A stretch of DNA of 64,000 bases from Anisakis pegreffii (taxonomy: Eukaryota; Nematoda; Chromadorea; Rhabditida; Anisakidae): NCBI GenBank assembly GCA_035041965.1, contig JAPYMA010000190.1, positions 124,001 to 188,000 of the forward strand, given 5' to 3'. A model generated the notes under the pieces. That model was not told where the DNA came from, did not search any database, and saw only the letters and a list, made by a program, of their open reading frames with translations. The translations under genes and the position numbers were made by a program. Positions 13,301 through 27,734 of this stretch are shown in pieces. The number at the start of each line of letters is the position of its first letter. Within the stretch, counting starts at the first letter, position 1.

Positions 13301-16300
13301 ATTGCTAGCATTGTCATCCCAAAATACTTGCGTGTTTGTTTGTAGCAGTTTCAAGAACTGTTGCCATGAAGGGATGTACTGTTGAAAACTTATGATGTTT
13401 TATACAGAAATTATTGTACGAATGAGTCCTTAAAGGTATACTCTTGAAATCAGCAATTTCTTTTGGTAACATTTGATAGGAGATAGCGAATTCGTAAAGG
13501 TATTTTTGCATTACAAGCATGTCAATTTGAAACGAGCATTACAGAGTCCGCTAAACCGGTCGAAAAATTCAAGTTGCCACCACGTGGAAAAATCCATTGT
13601 GATAGAGCGATCAGAATTGGAGACTCTGAATATCAGGTTTGCTTAAATCATGACAACATTTGTTGTTATCAGTCAAGCAGGGTTCGTTAACCTCCAAATT
13701 CCTTCTCTATGAAAAAGCGAATACGATGTTCTTGTCATACGCTAGCATTCATAAAGAGTTCTCCTCACCAAACGCTTATTCAGGTCGCTCTGAACCAGAA
13801 TCATTACGAGCACTTTTAGCTGGATAAATGATAATTTTGATGAAATTTGAGAAAGTAAGGTTGTTTATCCAATAACATTCGAAATACAGCTTTAGTAGTC
13901 GTTTCAAGGAAAACAAATAAACATTGTGAACAAATTCAAATCAAAACTATTACAATCTCTAGCATTCAATAAGCAAAAGAAAAACATTTTTTCGACTTTC
14001 AGTGATGTTATTGTTTACAATCACCTGGGAATCAGTTCCTCACTGTGTACAAAAGCAAACTACTTAAGTCAGACTGACTTTGCTCTTCGTGGCGTATAAA
14101 AGTAATTAAGGCTTAATATAAGATTTACAGCTAGTAAAAATCTATATGTTCGCACGCCAGAAAATTATTGGTAATGCTCTTAACAATACTTGTCCACTTT
14201 TGATAACTAATTTCTTAAACGAGATACTTTTTGCTTCGCATTTCATTGCATCCGGCTACCGACAAAGCACTCCATGAACGTTTACTGGAATAATCTGTGC
14301 TTTGAGCTGAAGTTGTGTTGATGCACCGTAAGAGTTGATCCTGCTCTCAACTGATCCACTTCATTTCCATTCCGCGTCAGCCACAACGTTCATTCGATAG
14401 AGGTGCATGAAAGTGCTCTTGCAAAGTGAATCGGAAGCGAAAATCATTGAAACTTATTCGTCGATATTTCTTGTTGAAAAGCTGGAATGATGTTCCTCTT
14501 TTGCAAACTTTCATAACTTCCCTTAAACATTATTATTGGTTCATCTTGACAGCTGCTCTTTCACTTGGAATCTCTACCACCATCATCAGCACCATGATGG
14601 CTACCCAAAGAGACTGAGTCAATTGCTGAAATCAGCTCCTCCAAAAAGTAACGACTTAAAATGATGCAACAGTACTCTGAAACTGACATTCATTTCGCAC
14701 GATTGTCACTATGTTTGGTCAGGTGCCTGACCACGAATAAGGAACACCACTTTTGATAGATTTACGGGTATCAATGATCAGCTTTTCAATGAAAATTGGA
14801 TAGCGGTCAAGATAGCCCCAACATGGTTTTGGTAAGAAGTAATTTCCTCTGGATGACAACACTTGTGAAGTGATGAGAGTGGATCGAAAAAAACAATCGT
14901 TGGGAACATTTCGAAAATGTCACAAACTTAGAGCTCGTGATTCCACCGACGGGTAAAATTTCATTTCGTCAATCTTGGTGGGGACCAGAACAGCTCCAAT
15001 ATGCATTATACGATTAGACTGAACAGTGGAGTGCTGAAGAGCTCAGTCAATGTTTTGTACAGAATTATGAATTTTAGCAATCAGCATTTGCGTTTTTCTG
15101 AGCCAACATATCTACACTTGCACAGATGTGAATGATCGGTATTTAATAATGTCGTGCTTTAAAAATTCACAGCGTTAAAACATCATCAACTTCCATTTTC
15201 AACTATTTCAATAACATTTCAACTCTTGCAAATTGTTCAATTAATGCACTTTCGTTAATATATACCATCGCTTCGGAACACCCAACGAAATTGATCGCCA
15301 AGTTGATATTCTGATTAGTGATTCAAATTTTCAGATTGTCTCTCGACACTTCAATTGGGTTTACTATAATCTTTATTGTACACTAAGAGATTCTGAATTA
15401 ACTCCACTTTATTCGTTGGAACACGAGAAAGTATTAATGGGTGAGTTTATTATTACGAGAATATTGTCAACGCTAGAACTTCTTTGAACATACAACAGTG
15501 AATCATGCAACACTGGCACAATATGGTGTTAAAAATAATCTTTGTAATGATGACGGTTGACAGATGAACGTTCAAGGATAACTTGTTACGCTGGTTGAGG
15601 ATAAAGGTTAGATGAGGCATGGGGTTAAGTTGAACTTTGTAGCGCGGTTTTGTGTAGGGCGACAATGATAACATTTGCATCGAAATAATTGTTTGTTAAG
15701 CGAAGTGCTGCAATTTCGGTCGTAGGAATATCTAGCAGTGTGATGATTAATGCGAAACATTATTATGATAAATCTGGTCACGGTCCGTAGGAAAAACGGG
15801 TGGGAAATAGAGGAATCTGCAAAGGTGTTCCTATTCTGGATTCGGAGGAAAGACTCTGCATCTCGTGTTATTAATGAAAGAAATTGCCAGCAACAGAAGC
15901 TGCCCTTCATCCCTCTCAGAAAAGTAATGACCGCTCTGGTTACAAACCTGATCATCATTGATTCATCCTATACTAAAATCATAGCAGGAGTTTTAACAAA
16001 ACACAAAAATGACTTTTGAGACAAACAAGTTAATCACAGCATTCGGGACCTTACAAAAATTCCTATTACTGAAGAAACATTTGACTGTGATCCTCACAAA
16101 CGGAAACAATCTTACAGGTATTTTGGATTATTGTCACGTAACACAAGCTTATATCGGGGCATACTCAGAAGAAGATTCAAAGCCATATGTTTGGCTGTGG
16201 GCAGATAGAACTGAGGTATCAACTCGAGTTTGCATTACTTTTTCCCAACTGTCACTTATCAACTATGAAAAAGTCTTGGTTATTCTCACAGGACCGTCTG

Positions 16301-17023
16301 TGAGATCATTCCACTCACATCGAGAGCGCGTTTAGCAATTTGACATCTGAACAAGAACATTTGGGTGCTGACGCAAACTCTGGGAAAGGCCTCGGCTTGG
16401 TGTCCGTCCATTGCGAACGTATCATGAAAGATTACAAAATTTCTCCATGGCGATTGAGTAGCCATGTAGATGACTGTTAAAAATATCCATATTCATCAAA
16501 TTTGAGGATCGTTTCTCTTCTCTGAGTTGTAAAGCAGACATGAATAGAGGAAAAAAGTGTTTTTCAGGCAGATTATCTCAACGAGGAAGGTCAAGTTCAA
16601 CAAAGAAACGCAAAACTTAACGAGAAACTCGAACGGATCGGAAGCATCGAAGATCAAACACACCGTTTGGAAGACAATTTGGTCAGAGCTCTCCTAGGTA
16701 ATAGTACAAAGGAAATAGGAGGTGTGAAAGAAAAACCAAATAATACAGAAAAGAACTCAAAATATAATTAAGGAAAACAAGATGCTATTGCAGGTGAAGA
16801 TGATACTGATGGAGTAGTCTCGGAGAATACTGTTGAGAAATCAGATGATAATGAAGAAAAACAAATTGATAATGACGAGGAGGAATTGCCCATCAAGCGC
16901 TGCGTTGGTTTATTCAAGAGCAAAGAGAATGGAACATTCGAACGGAAGGCTGTCCGTTGTTCAAAAATTGTGAAGAATGCAATTTGTAAACGAAAACTCG
17001 ACTCAAATCGCCGTAAGCATTGA
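10388..17023 (+). CDS. secreted double C-type lectin-domain protein with Pro/Glu repeat stalk
   Basis: Eleven exons with agreeing phases: 10388-10442, 10758-10798, 11203-11311, 11611-11705, 11857-12733, 13545-13636, 15335-15440, 16118-16215, 16325-16465, 16568-16697 and 16794-17023, about 657 residues. Exon 1 is a signal peptide (MRVILLLTIIVQSSVAS). The first C-type lectin domain runs CGTWKFFEGFCYK, ITWDEAESNC, LASVHSVQEN, YWIGLSKK and ends YICKK. Then come seven 27-residue Pro/Glu repeats. The second domain begins IHCDRAIRIGDSEYQ, continues FNWVYYNLYC, YIGAYSEED, VWLWADRTE, and closes RCVGLF...AVRCSKIVKNAICKRK after an inserted charged stretch of roughly 100 residues. The calcium/sugar motifs (EPN or QPD, WND) are not visible, so carbohydrate binding is doubtful. 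The acceptors at 11857 and 16325 are the weakest calls. Intron 6 (13637-15334) shows no further exon. Likely extracellular; role unknown. Confidence 0.82.
12130..12696 (+). repeat. seven 81-bp in-frame repeats with a 243-bp higher-order unit
   Basis: Repeat starts are at 12130, 12211, 12292, 12373, 12454, 12535 and 12616, exactly 81 bases apart. Each codes for a 27-residue unit beginning AEPQPA (AVPQPA in unit 6). Units 1 and 4 code for the same 27 residues, unit 2 resembles unit 5, and unit 3 resembles unit 6, so a three-unit block was duplicated. The array forms the stalk between the two lectin domains and is acidic and proline-rich, probably extended. Confidence 0.93.
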
Positions 17024-18742
17024 TACATCAACGTGTCGTCAAATACGCATCCATATCCTATTCACATTGCATTCACTAATTTCTGTGCGATAACGCGATA
17101 GTTTCAAATGTCATTCACCATTGTTAAACTATACAGTGCAATTTGACTCTTCATGAATCATGCTCGTCTTCAGACCGTGAGTATTTTTGTTACTCAACTT
17201 GTGAACGTATGTGTTTCGCGAAAGTTCGTTTTTTGATTGGACGTGTATAAAAAATCATCACTATGGCTTCGTTCGCATTCATTCGGTATCGGTATATCAT
17301 TCGGCTCATCTTTCTTTCACTCTCAAAAACAGAAATCGCACCGAGAATTAACGGAAGATACAAAGAAGTTGACGCACTGTATAGAGAGCGATATTACCGA
17401 TAGATTGTTGAATCAAATCTTAATAAATCATTATAAATGCGACAACTGGAAGTCTCCGTTATACTACAGTGCATAACTCGGCGATTGCCGGTAGCAGAAC
17501 CGTTTTTGATGTGAATTTTCTCTAAAATCCCTTCATCATTAAACGAATAAATCTCGCTAGAGAACTGTTCTTGAAGGGTCCGGAGATAATGGATTCACTT
17601 TCTGAATAAGTGATGGCTAACGTCAATAAATGAACAATTCGAAAACATTTACGAATGAACAGTTAAATAACAAGAATGACTATTGTATTTTGGTTTTCAT
17701 CACTGGATGTTTTGAAGTCATCCGCCATTGCATAACGAAAACAAAACAACAAAATGCATGAATCACTGAGAACAAAAGTGGAAGGGTACATTTTTATTAT
17801 CATTCATCATGAGGATGAATATTGACAAATCTTCTGAGGTTTGTTGTTTGTTACCATCTGATGTTCATTCCAACAAGACGTATTCTTGGTTTATTTTGTA
17901 TCTTCTCAACTGAAAACGATCATCTGCTGCAATAATACAGTAATATTCGCATGTAGGTATGCAAATTCTCATTCTGAATCCAAAGTCACCATGCTAACAT
18001 GCAAACGGTTTGTTTTTGCAAAATACTTGAAGAGAATGAAATCGGAATTGTGAGCGAAATGAGGATGAAGCACCATCTGAATTCATCTTCGTCAAAGCAG
18101 AAAACTATGAAACTGTTTAAATCTGTATAGAAGCAGTGCATTCATGAATGATTAAGCTAAATTTATGGTCAGTTGAGATTTTTCGATTCAAGGCTGTCTT
18201 AATCGAATTTTATCAATGACGAAATTCCCTTCACAAGGATGTTCAGTTTCTTCAAAGTTTGTCTTCATTCAAGAAATTGATTTCAGCAATCACAAAAGGT
18301 GACACCAAAATACGACGTTTGAATATAGTTCATTTAAAGTACGAGATATGACGATTATCCTTATGTATGCATATTCAATACAAAGGCAATAATGCCTATC
18401 GCCTTAAATGAAACATTTGTCAACTCAAAATTATTTGAAATATTCAGACGAATATGAACGAATGCACTTCGAGTTTGAATACAGAACGGTAATTATACTC
18501 CAAACTGGTTGTTGATTATTATTTGCTGTTTCATAACCGTTATGAATTAATTGCTTTCACTCTGCATGGCCCTAATTTCATCCGTTATCAGTGCATGATC
18601 GAGTTGCAATAAGACATTATGTCTCATTAGTGCATGCAGGTTTGCGTTCATCGGAATGCACAACTTATGAATTGACCTCATTTTGCTGACGGTTATCATC
18701 GATAGTCTCTAATAACATGGGGTTTATAAAATCGAAGATCAC
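17024..18742. other. intergenic, no gene recognised
   Basis: This is the 3' flank of the lectin gene and the upstream region of the collagen gene. An open frame at 17237-17476 has no recognisable features and no paralogue in the window. I see nothing else. Confidence 0.4.
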
Positions 18743-18750
18743 TATATAAG
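18743..18750 (+). promoter_or_regulatory. TATA box of the collagen gene
   Basis: TATATAAG lies 52 bases before the collagen start codon. Cuticle collagen genes often have short 5' leaders and TATA boxes, so the position is sensible; this is an inference from sequence and spacing. Confidence 0.5.
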
Positions 18751-18801
18751 TTGGTCGTTCAAACCGAAATGAAACATTTCGATTCAGCAACAACCTCAGC
18801 G

Positions 18802-21800
18802 ATGGATCGTTCGTGTATCAAGAAGGACATTGATGAGCACAGGTAAGCCATACTCTAATCGTATTTGAAAAGACTCTGAGCATCAAACCAAAAAACAAAT
18901 TAACTCACAAATTTCCAAATTTCAGTGACTCATACTCTAGGCCAGTATTCTTAGGATAGCTGAACGGAGAACGCGATGATTTTCAAAGATCAAAACCTCT
19001 TGTCTTGAAATATTATTACATATTTCGCAGTCAAAATTATTGATGAATTTTTAATGAAGCTATCATTAGATCAGTAAGCTTTTAGGCAAATGAGATGGAT
19101 TGCGATTGTGGCTGTATCAGTTTCGATGTGCGCAACTTTGATGGCGATTGTAACCATTCCGGTTCTCTACAGCTACGCTCATACGCTACAGAATCGCGTT
19201 CTGGACGAAACCACTTATTGTCGGGTATGCACTGTAGTGAATGCATAGAAGTAGCACTACGAAAATAGTTCTATTGTGTCATACAGTTGAACGAACAGAA
19301 GCGATTCATTCGAAACGTGTTTACAAATTAAACTCTGGAAGTTAATGAATAGAATGAGATCAATTTTTGTGGTAGAACTCGTAAGAGATAAACATGAACA
19401 ATGGTAGAGATGTCGATTTTGAAAAATTCAATTTTGGTGCGGAGATGATGAATGCAAGTGCAAGAGAGAAAGAAATTCACGTCACATGTTCAGATGAGTT
19501 CCCGAGATATGTGGCATGAAATGTTCGTGTTGCAAAATCGAGAGCCAGTTCGGCAAAAGAGAGGTTGGCTGTTCGGTAAGTGGATTCCGGATGGTGGTGC
19601 TGGTGGAGGTGGAGCAAGCGGCTATGGCGATGATGAGGTAATAGTTTTTGTGGATTATTCGAAAGAATAATATTTCAGCATCGAAAATTGTAAATGATAT
19701 TCGTTCTTTCTGCTGTTTGAATTCAAGCTCTGATTTCAACCACAATGAACGTAAATTGATACTTTTTGAAGCAACAAAACTGACGGAACAATCTGATTTT
19801 GTTTAGGAAATTCATAACATAGAAATAGGTTGTTCAATACGAAGTCAGGAAACGTTTTGTGAACTGTTCTGAAGAATGATTCACAAATTCAATTACCTAG
19901 CAACGATCTTTGTAATTTATCCAGTTCGTATTGATACTGACATTGTTCTTGCAATTTCGAATAACTTTATTACAGAAGTAGTTCAGACTTTGCATAAAAA
20001 CCTTAACAAATTAGCATTGACGATTATGGTCGTCTTTGTGGCATACTAACAGTAATATTTCGGTTTAATATTTTCGGTCTGTTTGGGTCTGACAACGTTT
20101 CGGAAAGTGATTTCTGAATGTCAGTAAAATTTTGCTTCAGCCATCAGGATATTCACCCGATGCTAACAGCGCTGTTCTTGACGATAGTAAACGTGCGTCT
20201 GACCACGGTGAGTGCTGTACATGCCAACAAGGACCTGTTGGAGCACCTGGAGAGCCAGGTGATGATGGTAAAGATGGAAAAGACGGTGTATCTGGCAAGG
20301 TAATTGATCATATTCGAGAATGTGCCTTGAAAGTCTTTGAATGACTATGGAAATATAAAAAACTATTGTAACTTATTGATCATGAGATTATCATTAGTCA
20401 GTTGTTTATGAAAAGCAATTCACAAAAACGCTCGAATGCTGAAGAGACATGAACCATCACACATCACTGTCATAAAGTCATATGTCAATCTGCTCATGTC
20501 TATCAGGATGGTGAGCCTGGTCGAAACGGTGCCATACTGCAACTGGACGGTGTCATAAACGAGCCGTGCATCATTTGCCCAGCTGGACCACCTGGTGTTC
20601 CAGGTCCGGCCGGAAACAAAGGTCCTCAAGGACCGCGTGGTGCCACCGGATTTGCTGGACTCGACGGTAAGTGCCACTAGACATTATTGCATACGGATGA
20701 GCATTCTGTGAAGATGTTGATGAAATGAATGTCCGGTTGTAGGCAAGCGAGGTGAGCAAGGAATGGTGGGACCACCAGGACCGATGGGAGCACCAGGACC
20801 TGAAGGACCACAAGGAAGACGAGGGGAGGTAATCATTTACAGAAAATATCATAATATCATAGGAGCTTTGATGAAGACAGCAACAGTGATCCTTTAGCAA
20901 CATTCGTTGCTATAACCAAATAAGGCGAACCATTTAAGTTACTTAAATGAGCTATTTATCTAAGTTTTTTCTTCACGACGGGTATTGAGTGCCTTAAGAA
21001 ATAAGGTGAATACTGTTATATTTATTCTGAGTGATTCACGTCAAAAAATTTCGTAATCACCATCTTACGGACAGATGATGTCGCGTGATTGACAACATTC
21101 AAACGTGATGCCTTAGTGCCATTTTCCGTCCTGTTTTGACCAAACTCTATCATCACAATGATACTATCGCAATTGGATTATGTGTGGCTGCATTTCGTTC
21201 TCCTTTCATAAATATTAAACAGTCTTCATTTTGTAGGATGGTAGAGTTACTGCAATCGATGGACCTGTAGGACGCCCTGGAAAGCCAGGTCCCCAGGGAT
21301 TGAAGGGCATTCCAGGATATAAGGGACCACCCGGACAAAGTATTCCAGGTCCGCAAGGACCAATTGGAGAGGTAAGTAGCTCTCATTTCTCTGGGGTATA
21401 TGAGAATAATCACGCTCAAGTTGAACAAAAACATTTCAACAAAAAAAGTCGTATTTGGCATTCACAAGGTGCAACGAAACATTCTTTGAGCCACATCTCG
21501 TTTTACAAATAGCACCGCAAACAGGTGACATATGGTGATCGAATTTCAATCCGAAAATAATACTCGCAATAAATTTTAGCCTGGAGCACCGGGTCGTGAT
21601 GGGAAGAAGGGTCGCAGAGGGCCACAAGGTTCAACCGGGCCAAAAGGTATCATTTTTGAAGATTTGCCTTTCAGTTTGAGTTTTATGTTGAAGAGAGTCT
21701 ATGATTTGCCGAAGATCTATTTTATACATCATGAGAGGTTTCAGTCATTCTCTCAATCAGTTACGTCAATAAAATGACGTTAATTATGTCTCAGTTAATA

Positions 21801-22038
21801 TACAAGGAAGTGATTCGTAATGCTCATACGTAATGAATGTAAAACTGAATAGCACATTTCTTGTTCTTTTTAGTTACTGATTAATCCAATGGGAATTGTT
21901 TCAATAAGACAAGCGCTACAACTCTTCTGAAAGATTTCCATGTCACAATTATGATGAATTTTGAAACTACCATATGTTTTAGGTTCCGATGGAGATTGTA
22001 ATCACTGTCCCGCGCCACGTACTCCACCTGGCTATTGA
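18802..22038 (+). CDS. nematode cuticle collagen
   Basis: Nine exons with consistent phases: 18802-18842, 19086-19224, 19494-19637, 20141-20299, 20507-20666, 20743-20828, 21237-21371, 21580-21646 and 21983-22038, giving 328 residues. The N-terminal part (RQMRWIAIVAVSVSMCATL, then IPVLYSYAHTLQ) is the hydrophobic Col_cuticle_N region that directs secretion. It is followed by MSSRDMWHEM and a subtilisin-like cleavage site RQKR, then a glycine-rich linker. Gly-X-Y triplets start at GPVGAPGEPG. Cysteine pairs flank and split the helix: CCTC before it, CIIC inside, CNHC near the C-terminus, which ends PAPRTPPGY. Such proteins trimerise, are disulphide-crosslinked and built into the cuticle by hypodermal cells. 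Small introns interrupt the helix more often than is usual in C. elegans collagens. Confidence 0.96.
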
Positions 22039-22102
22039 TTGTCAACTTCAAAACCACATTCAATTCAACATCAGCATCATGTTCACAAAAGCTCTACTCA
22101 TC

Positions 22103-22108
22103 AATAAA
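22103..22108 (+). terminator. AATAAA polyadenylation signal of the collagen gene
   Basis: A canonical AATAAA sits 65 bases after the collagen stop codon, followed by a T-rich stretch, at the spacing expected for a nematode 3' untranslated region. Confidence 0.6.
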
Positions 22109-23149
22109 CGTTTTTAATTTTTTGTCCAAAAATGTGTTCGGAAGTGTACGATGAGAGCTACACTGGATAAACAATCTTAAAAGTTGTGATCCCTTCATAG
22201 TATTCCCAACAGGTAGTCAAGATATTGATGAAACAAACAAACAGAAAATTTAAGTGCTCCTATTCATCAAGACAAGAATACTGAAAATTCAACGATACAC
22301 TGCTAACAAATGAATATAGGGTGTTGAAAAGTTTATAATCAGATTCAGAGTTAGACGCAAGCATTAGACCTCAACTAATTGACCACGTGACACGATGTTA
22401 ACATGTGTACTTCACACCGAGTACGAGAGCTTAAACAAAGCGAAGCGTTTCAAGAAATGTGATGTTAAAGAAAAACTTATTGCCAATAATGTGATTAAAT
22501 ATGAATAGCGAACATTACTGTCACACATACGAATGAACAAAGCTTCACGGTTCTAGAATTTCCCACTGTGAAAGACCAAACGAAGACTTTTGACATATCA
22601 TTGAAATAGTATCATTCCGCACTGAAACAATACAGAGCCATGCAATTTACTAATTTCACGAAAAAGAATACATTTCTTCGACGACATAACTGCGCTACAA
22701 ATTCTGAGGAATCACCAAAAATTTCAACAGTAATCCATGACTCTAAATTCCGAAATAAACAAATTCTTTAAATGATAAGAATTAAATTATAAGCGCATGG
22801 CATCAAAGATATATTTCGTAAGTTGGGCTAAAATATCAATAGAATTAAAGTGAAAATAATCGAACTGAGTTTCGTTGGAAAGAGAAAATGCGGCACAATA
22901 TGAGATGACATACATACAATATAAAAGAAAACCGATGCAAAGATCATTTGAATATTAAGGGTAAAGATGGCGAAGAAGGATGATTCAGGATAATCAAATA
23001 AAATCGTCATTTGAATTCACACAACGACTGAAATAGATATGACGATATCAAAAACATAATTATAGTAACACAAAGAAATAATCGTACCGACAATAATAAT
23101 CGTCAAATAATGACCAATAAAGATCAGTGATAAATTAGGCAAAATGCAT
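22109..23149. other. AT-rich region between convergent collagen and kinase genes
   Basis: No exon, repeat or RNA gene recognised. It contains the 3' flanks of the two genes, which point toward each other. Confidence 0.45.
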
Positions 23150-25635
<2,486 letters not shown>

Positions 25636-26994
25636 CAGCTGCAGTCCAAGATAAGGTTGCAATTTCACATAATCAATTTCGCAGTTAGTATTTAAGAAAA
25701 ACACTGACACTAATAACAAAAAAGAAAAGAGATCAAACGCTATTTAATGTGATAAGAAAAGCTGAAATTCAGTAAACTCTATCATTTTGAACGAAAATCG
25801 AATTTAGGATGCTTATTTCAAAATCGCAATATTCCTGACTAGAAATACCTTCAAACTGACCATCACCTTTCAAAAAAATATGCTGGGAAATCATAATTTC
25901 AGTGAGTGCATTAAAACAACATTGAGTGCTGATTTTTTCACAGAGGATACAAATTTCTGCACAAAAAACACTATAAAAATGCAATCATAATGGATTGAAG
26001 TGAATCAGAACGACCACATGAGGCGGGCAAGTCGCAAAATCCAGTCTCTCAGCTCAACGAATTCGGAGCATATTTCAGATATAAGCATTAATTATGATGA
26101 TATGCTTCGGCTTGCATTATTGCATTGTTGTAATATTTCGCGCCCATTTCAAATTCGAATCTACTAGGAGTCAATCGCCACAAGCAGAGGGAGGATGAAG
26201 AACAATTAGATCGTGATTACTGCTTGCAAAACATCGACAATTTTCTCAATGCCGAGATTGTTATTAATATCAATATCGCTTTTCTAACACCGGTATTCGG
26301 TATTGCCGAGGTCTCGTACAAATGCTAATCGTGACCAATGCGATGCGACGCTGCGGTAATCGAACTTGAGTCAGATTTTTCTCAACAGGTAAGGCGCCAT
26401 GAATGACAGTAGTAGTGCCAGGTTGATGAACAGTGCCTTAGTTTTCATCCTCACTAATTGCATGTTTATCATTTCATTCAGTCTTCAGAAAGCCTCGGCC
26501 TAAGCTTAGGTTCAGGCTTGAGCTCGGGTTGAAGATTAGCGAGAATCGATCAGCGCTATTGACAGTGGTCGGAAACCTTTGTTTAGCGATGGATGTATGG
26601 ATAGAAGACCTCAGTGAATAGTCAACACGTAAAACTATGAGAGCAGTAATCGGAAACTAGAGAACTGACCAACCAACTTCTTGCTAACAATAAGAAATAG
26701 TCAAAATGAAATGAACATTTTCCTGAATGAGGTCAATATAATATTCAAATGAACTATTATCAACTGCTCCGGATCAATATCAATATTAATATTAAATCAA
26801 CTGCTATCAGCTAAATCAACTATACTGGCACCAAATAATTTATTTCCATTCGACTTAAATGTACTAGCAAAGGTCCTCGCCTCTCTCGTTGCCAACAATA
26901 TTGCCGAGTGTTTAAAAACCATGTTTACAACTCATAACGAACAAATACTGTCAAGACTGGATCACGACTACTAATTACCACGGCTACTAATTCA
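25636..26994. other. upstream region of the kinase gene; no gene seen
   Basis: Contains the presumed promoter of the kinase (minus strand) and, towards 26,400-26,990, sequence that may be the 5' part of the LINE but is too decayed to read. Confidence 0.4.
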
Positions 26995-27014
26995 CTCGCC
27001 GAAGCGCTATCAAC

Positions 27015-27719
27015 CAAGGCCTAGCAAAATCAACCATCAACCTCTGCTCCACCGTCGCACGCGTCATTCACACTGATGCAACAATTCTGCAAGAAAAAGC
27101 TAAACGATGTGTCTTTATTGGAGTACCGCATGAAAAGACAACAACTGAAACTGTGAAAGCAGACATGGAAATGGTTGCCGAATCGATTCGAGAGGGCGGA
27201 AATCCAGAACTTCAGCAGGCACTTGAGTCCGGTTCAATTGCAACCAAGCGTCACCCGAACTACGAGACAGCAGCTGGTCGAAGTAGACCATTAAAGGTGA
27301 CGTTCCCAACACAGCAACTACGTGGTGAGTTTTTGAATTTTGTTCGCTTCAATAAACCTAAGAAGCTTGCTGATTCTTCCCACAGTTACGTCAGGAGAGA
27401 TTATTCACAACAAGAATTAATTGAGGATCGTAAACTCAGGCAACAGGAGGGTCGCCTGAACGCTCAATGCGGCCAACTGAAATTTGTTGTTCGTGACTTG
27501 AAAATAGTTACTTTAAAAAATTCTCGTGAACTACCAATTCGTTCTTTTAACTCACATGCTGCTTCTTCTCCTCACCCACATGCCGAAACTGTTTCAAATC
27601 AATCAACCTCTTCCATTGTAAATACTGAAAATACTCCATCAGTCACTGTCATTGAGAATAATGTAAATGAAAACTTACATCTTCCTAAACCTAAACGTTC
27701 AACAAAACTTTCTGTCTGA
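27015..27719 (+). pseudogene. LINE ORF1 remnant
   Basis: An open frame runs from about 27015 to the stop at 27719, and in-frame coding continues upstream of the first ATG (27153), for example KAKRCVFIGVPHEKTTTET. The segments RPLKVTFPT, SYVRRDYSQQELIEDRKLRQQ and KFVVRDLKIVTLK resemble the C-terminal part of ORF1 proteins of animal LINEs, which bind the element RNA. The N-terminal part is missing or unreadable. Confidence 0.7.
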
Positions 27720-27734
27720 CTCTCTCATGGAAAA

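Noticed and set aside
16768..17031. Minus-strand frame opposite the last lectin exon
   Set aside because: Antisense shadow; the plus strand carries the conserved CVGLF...RCSK...ICKRK ending.
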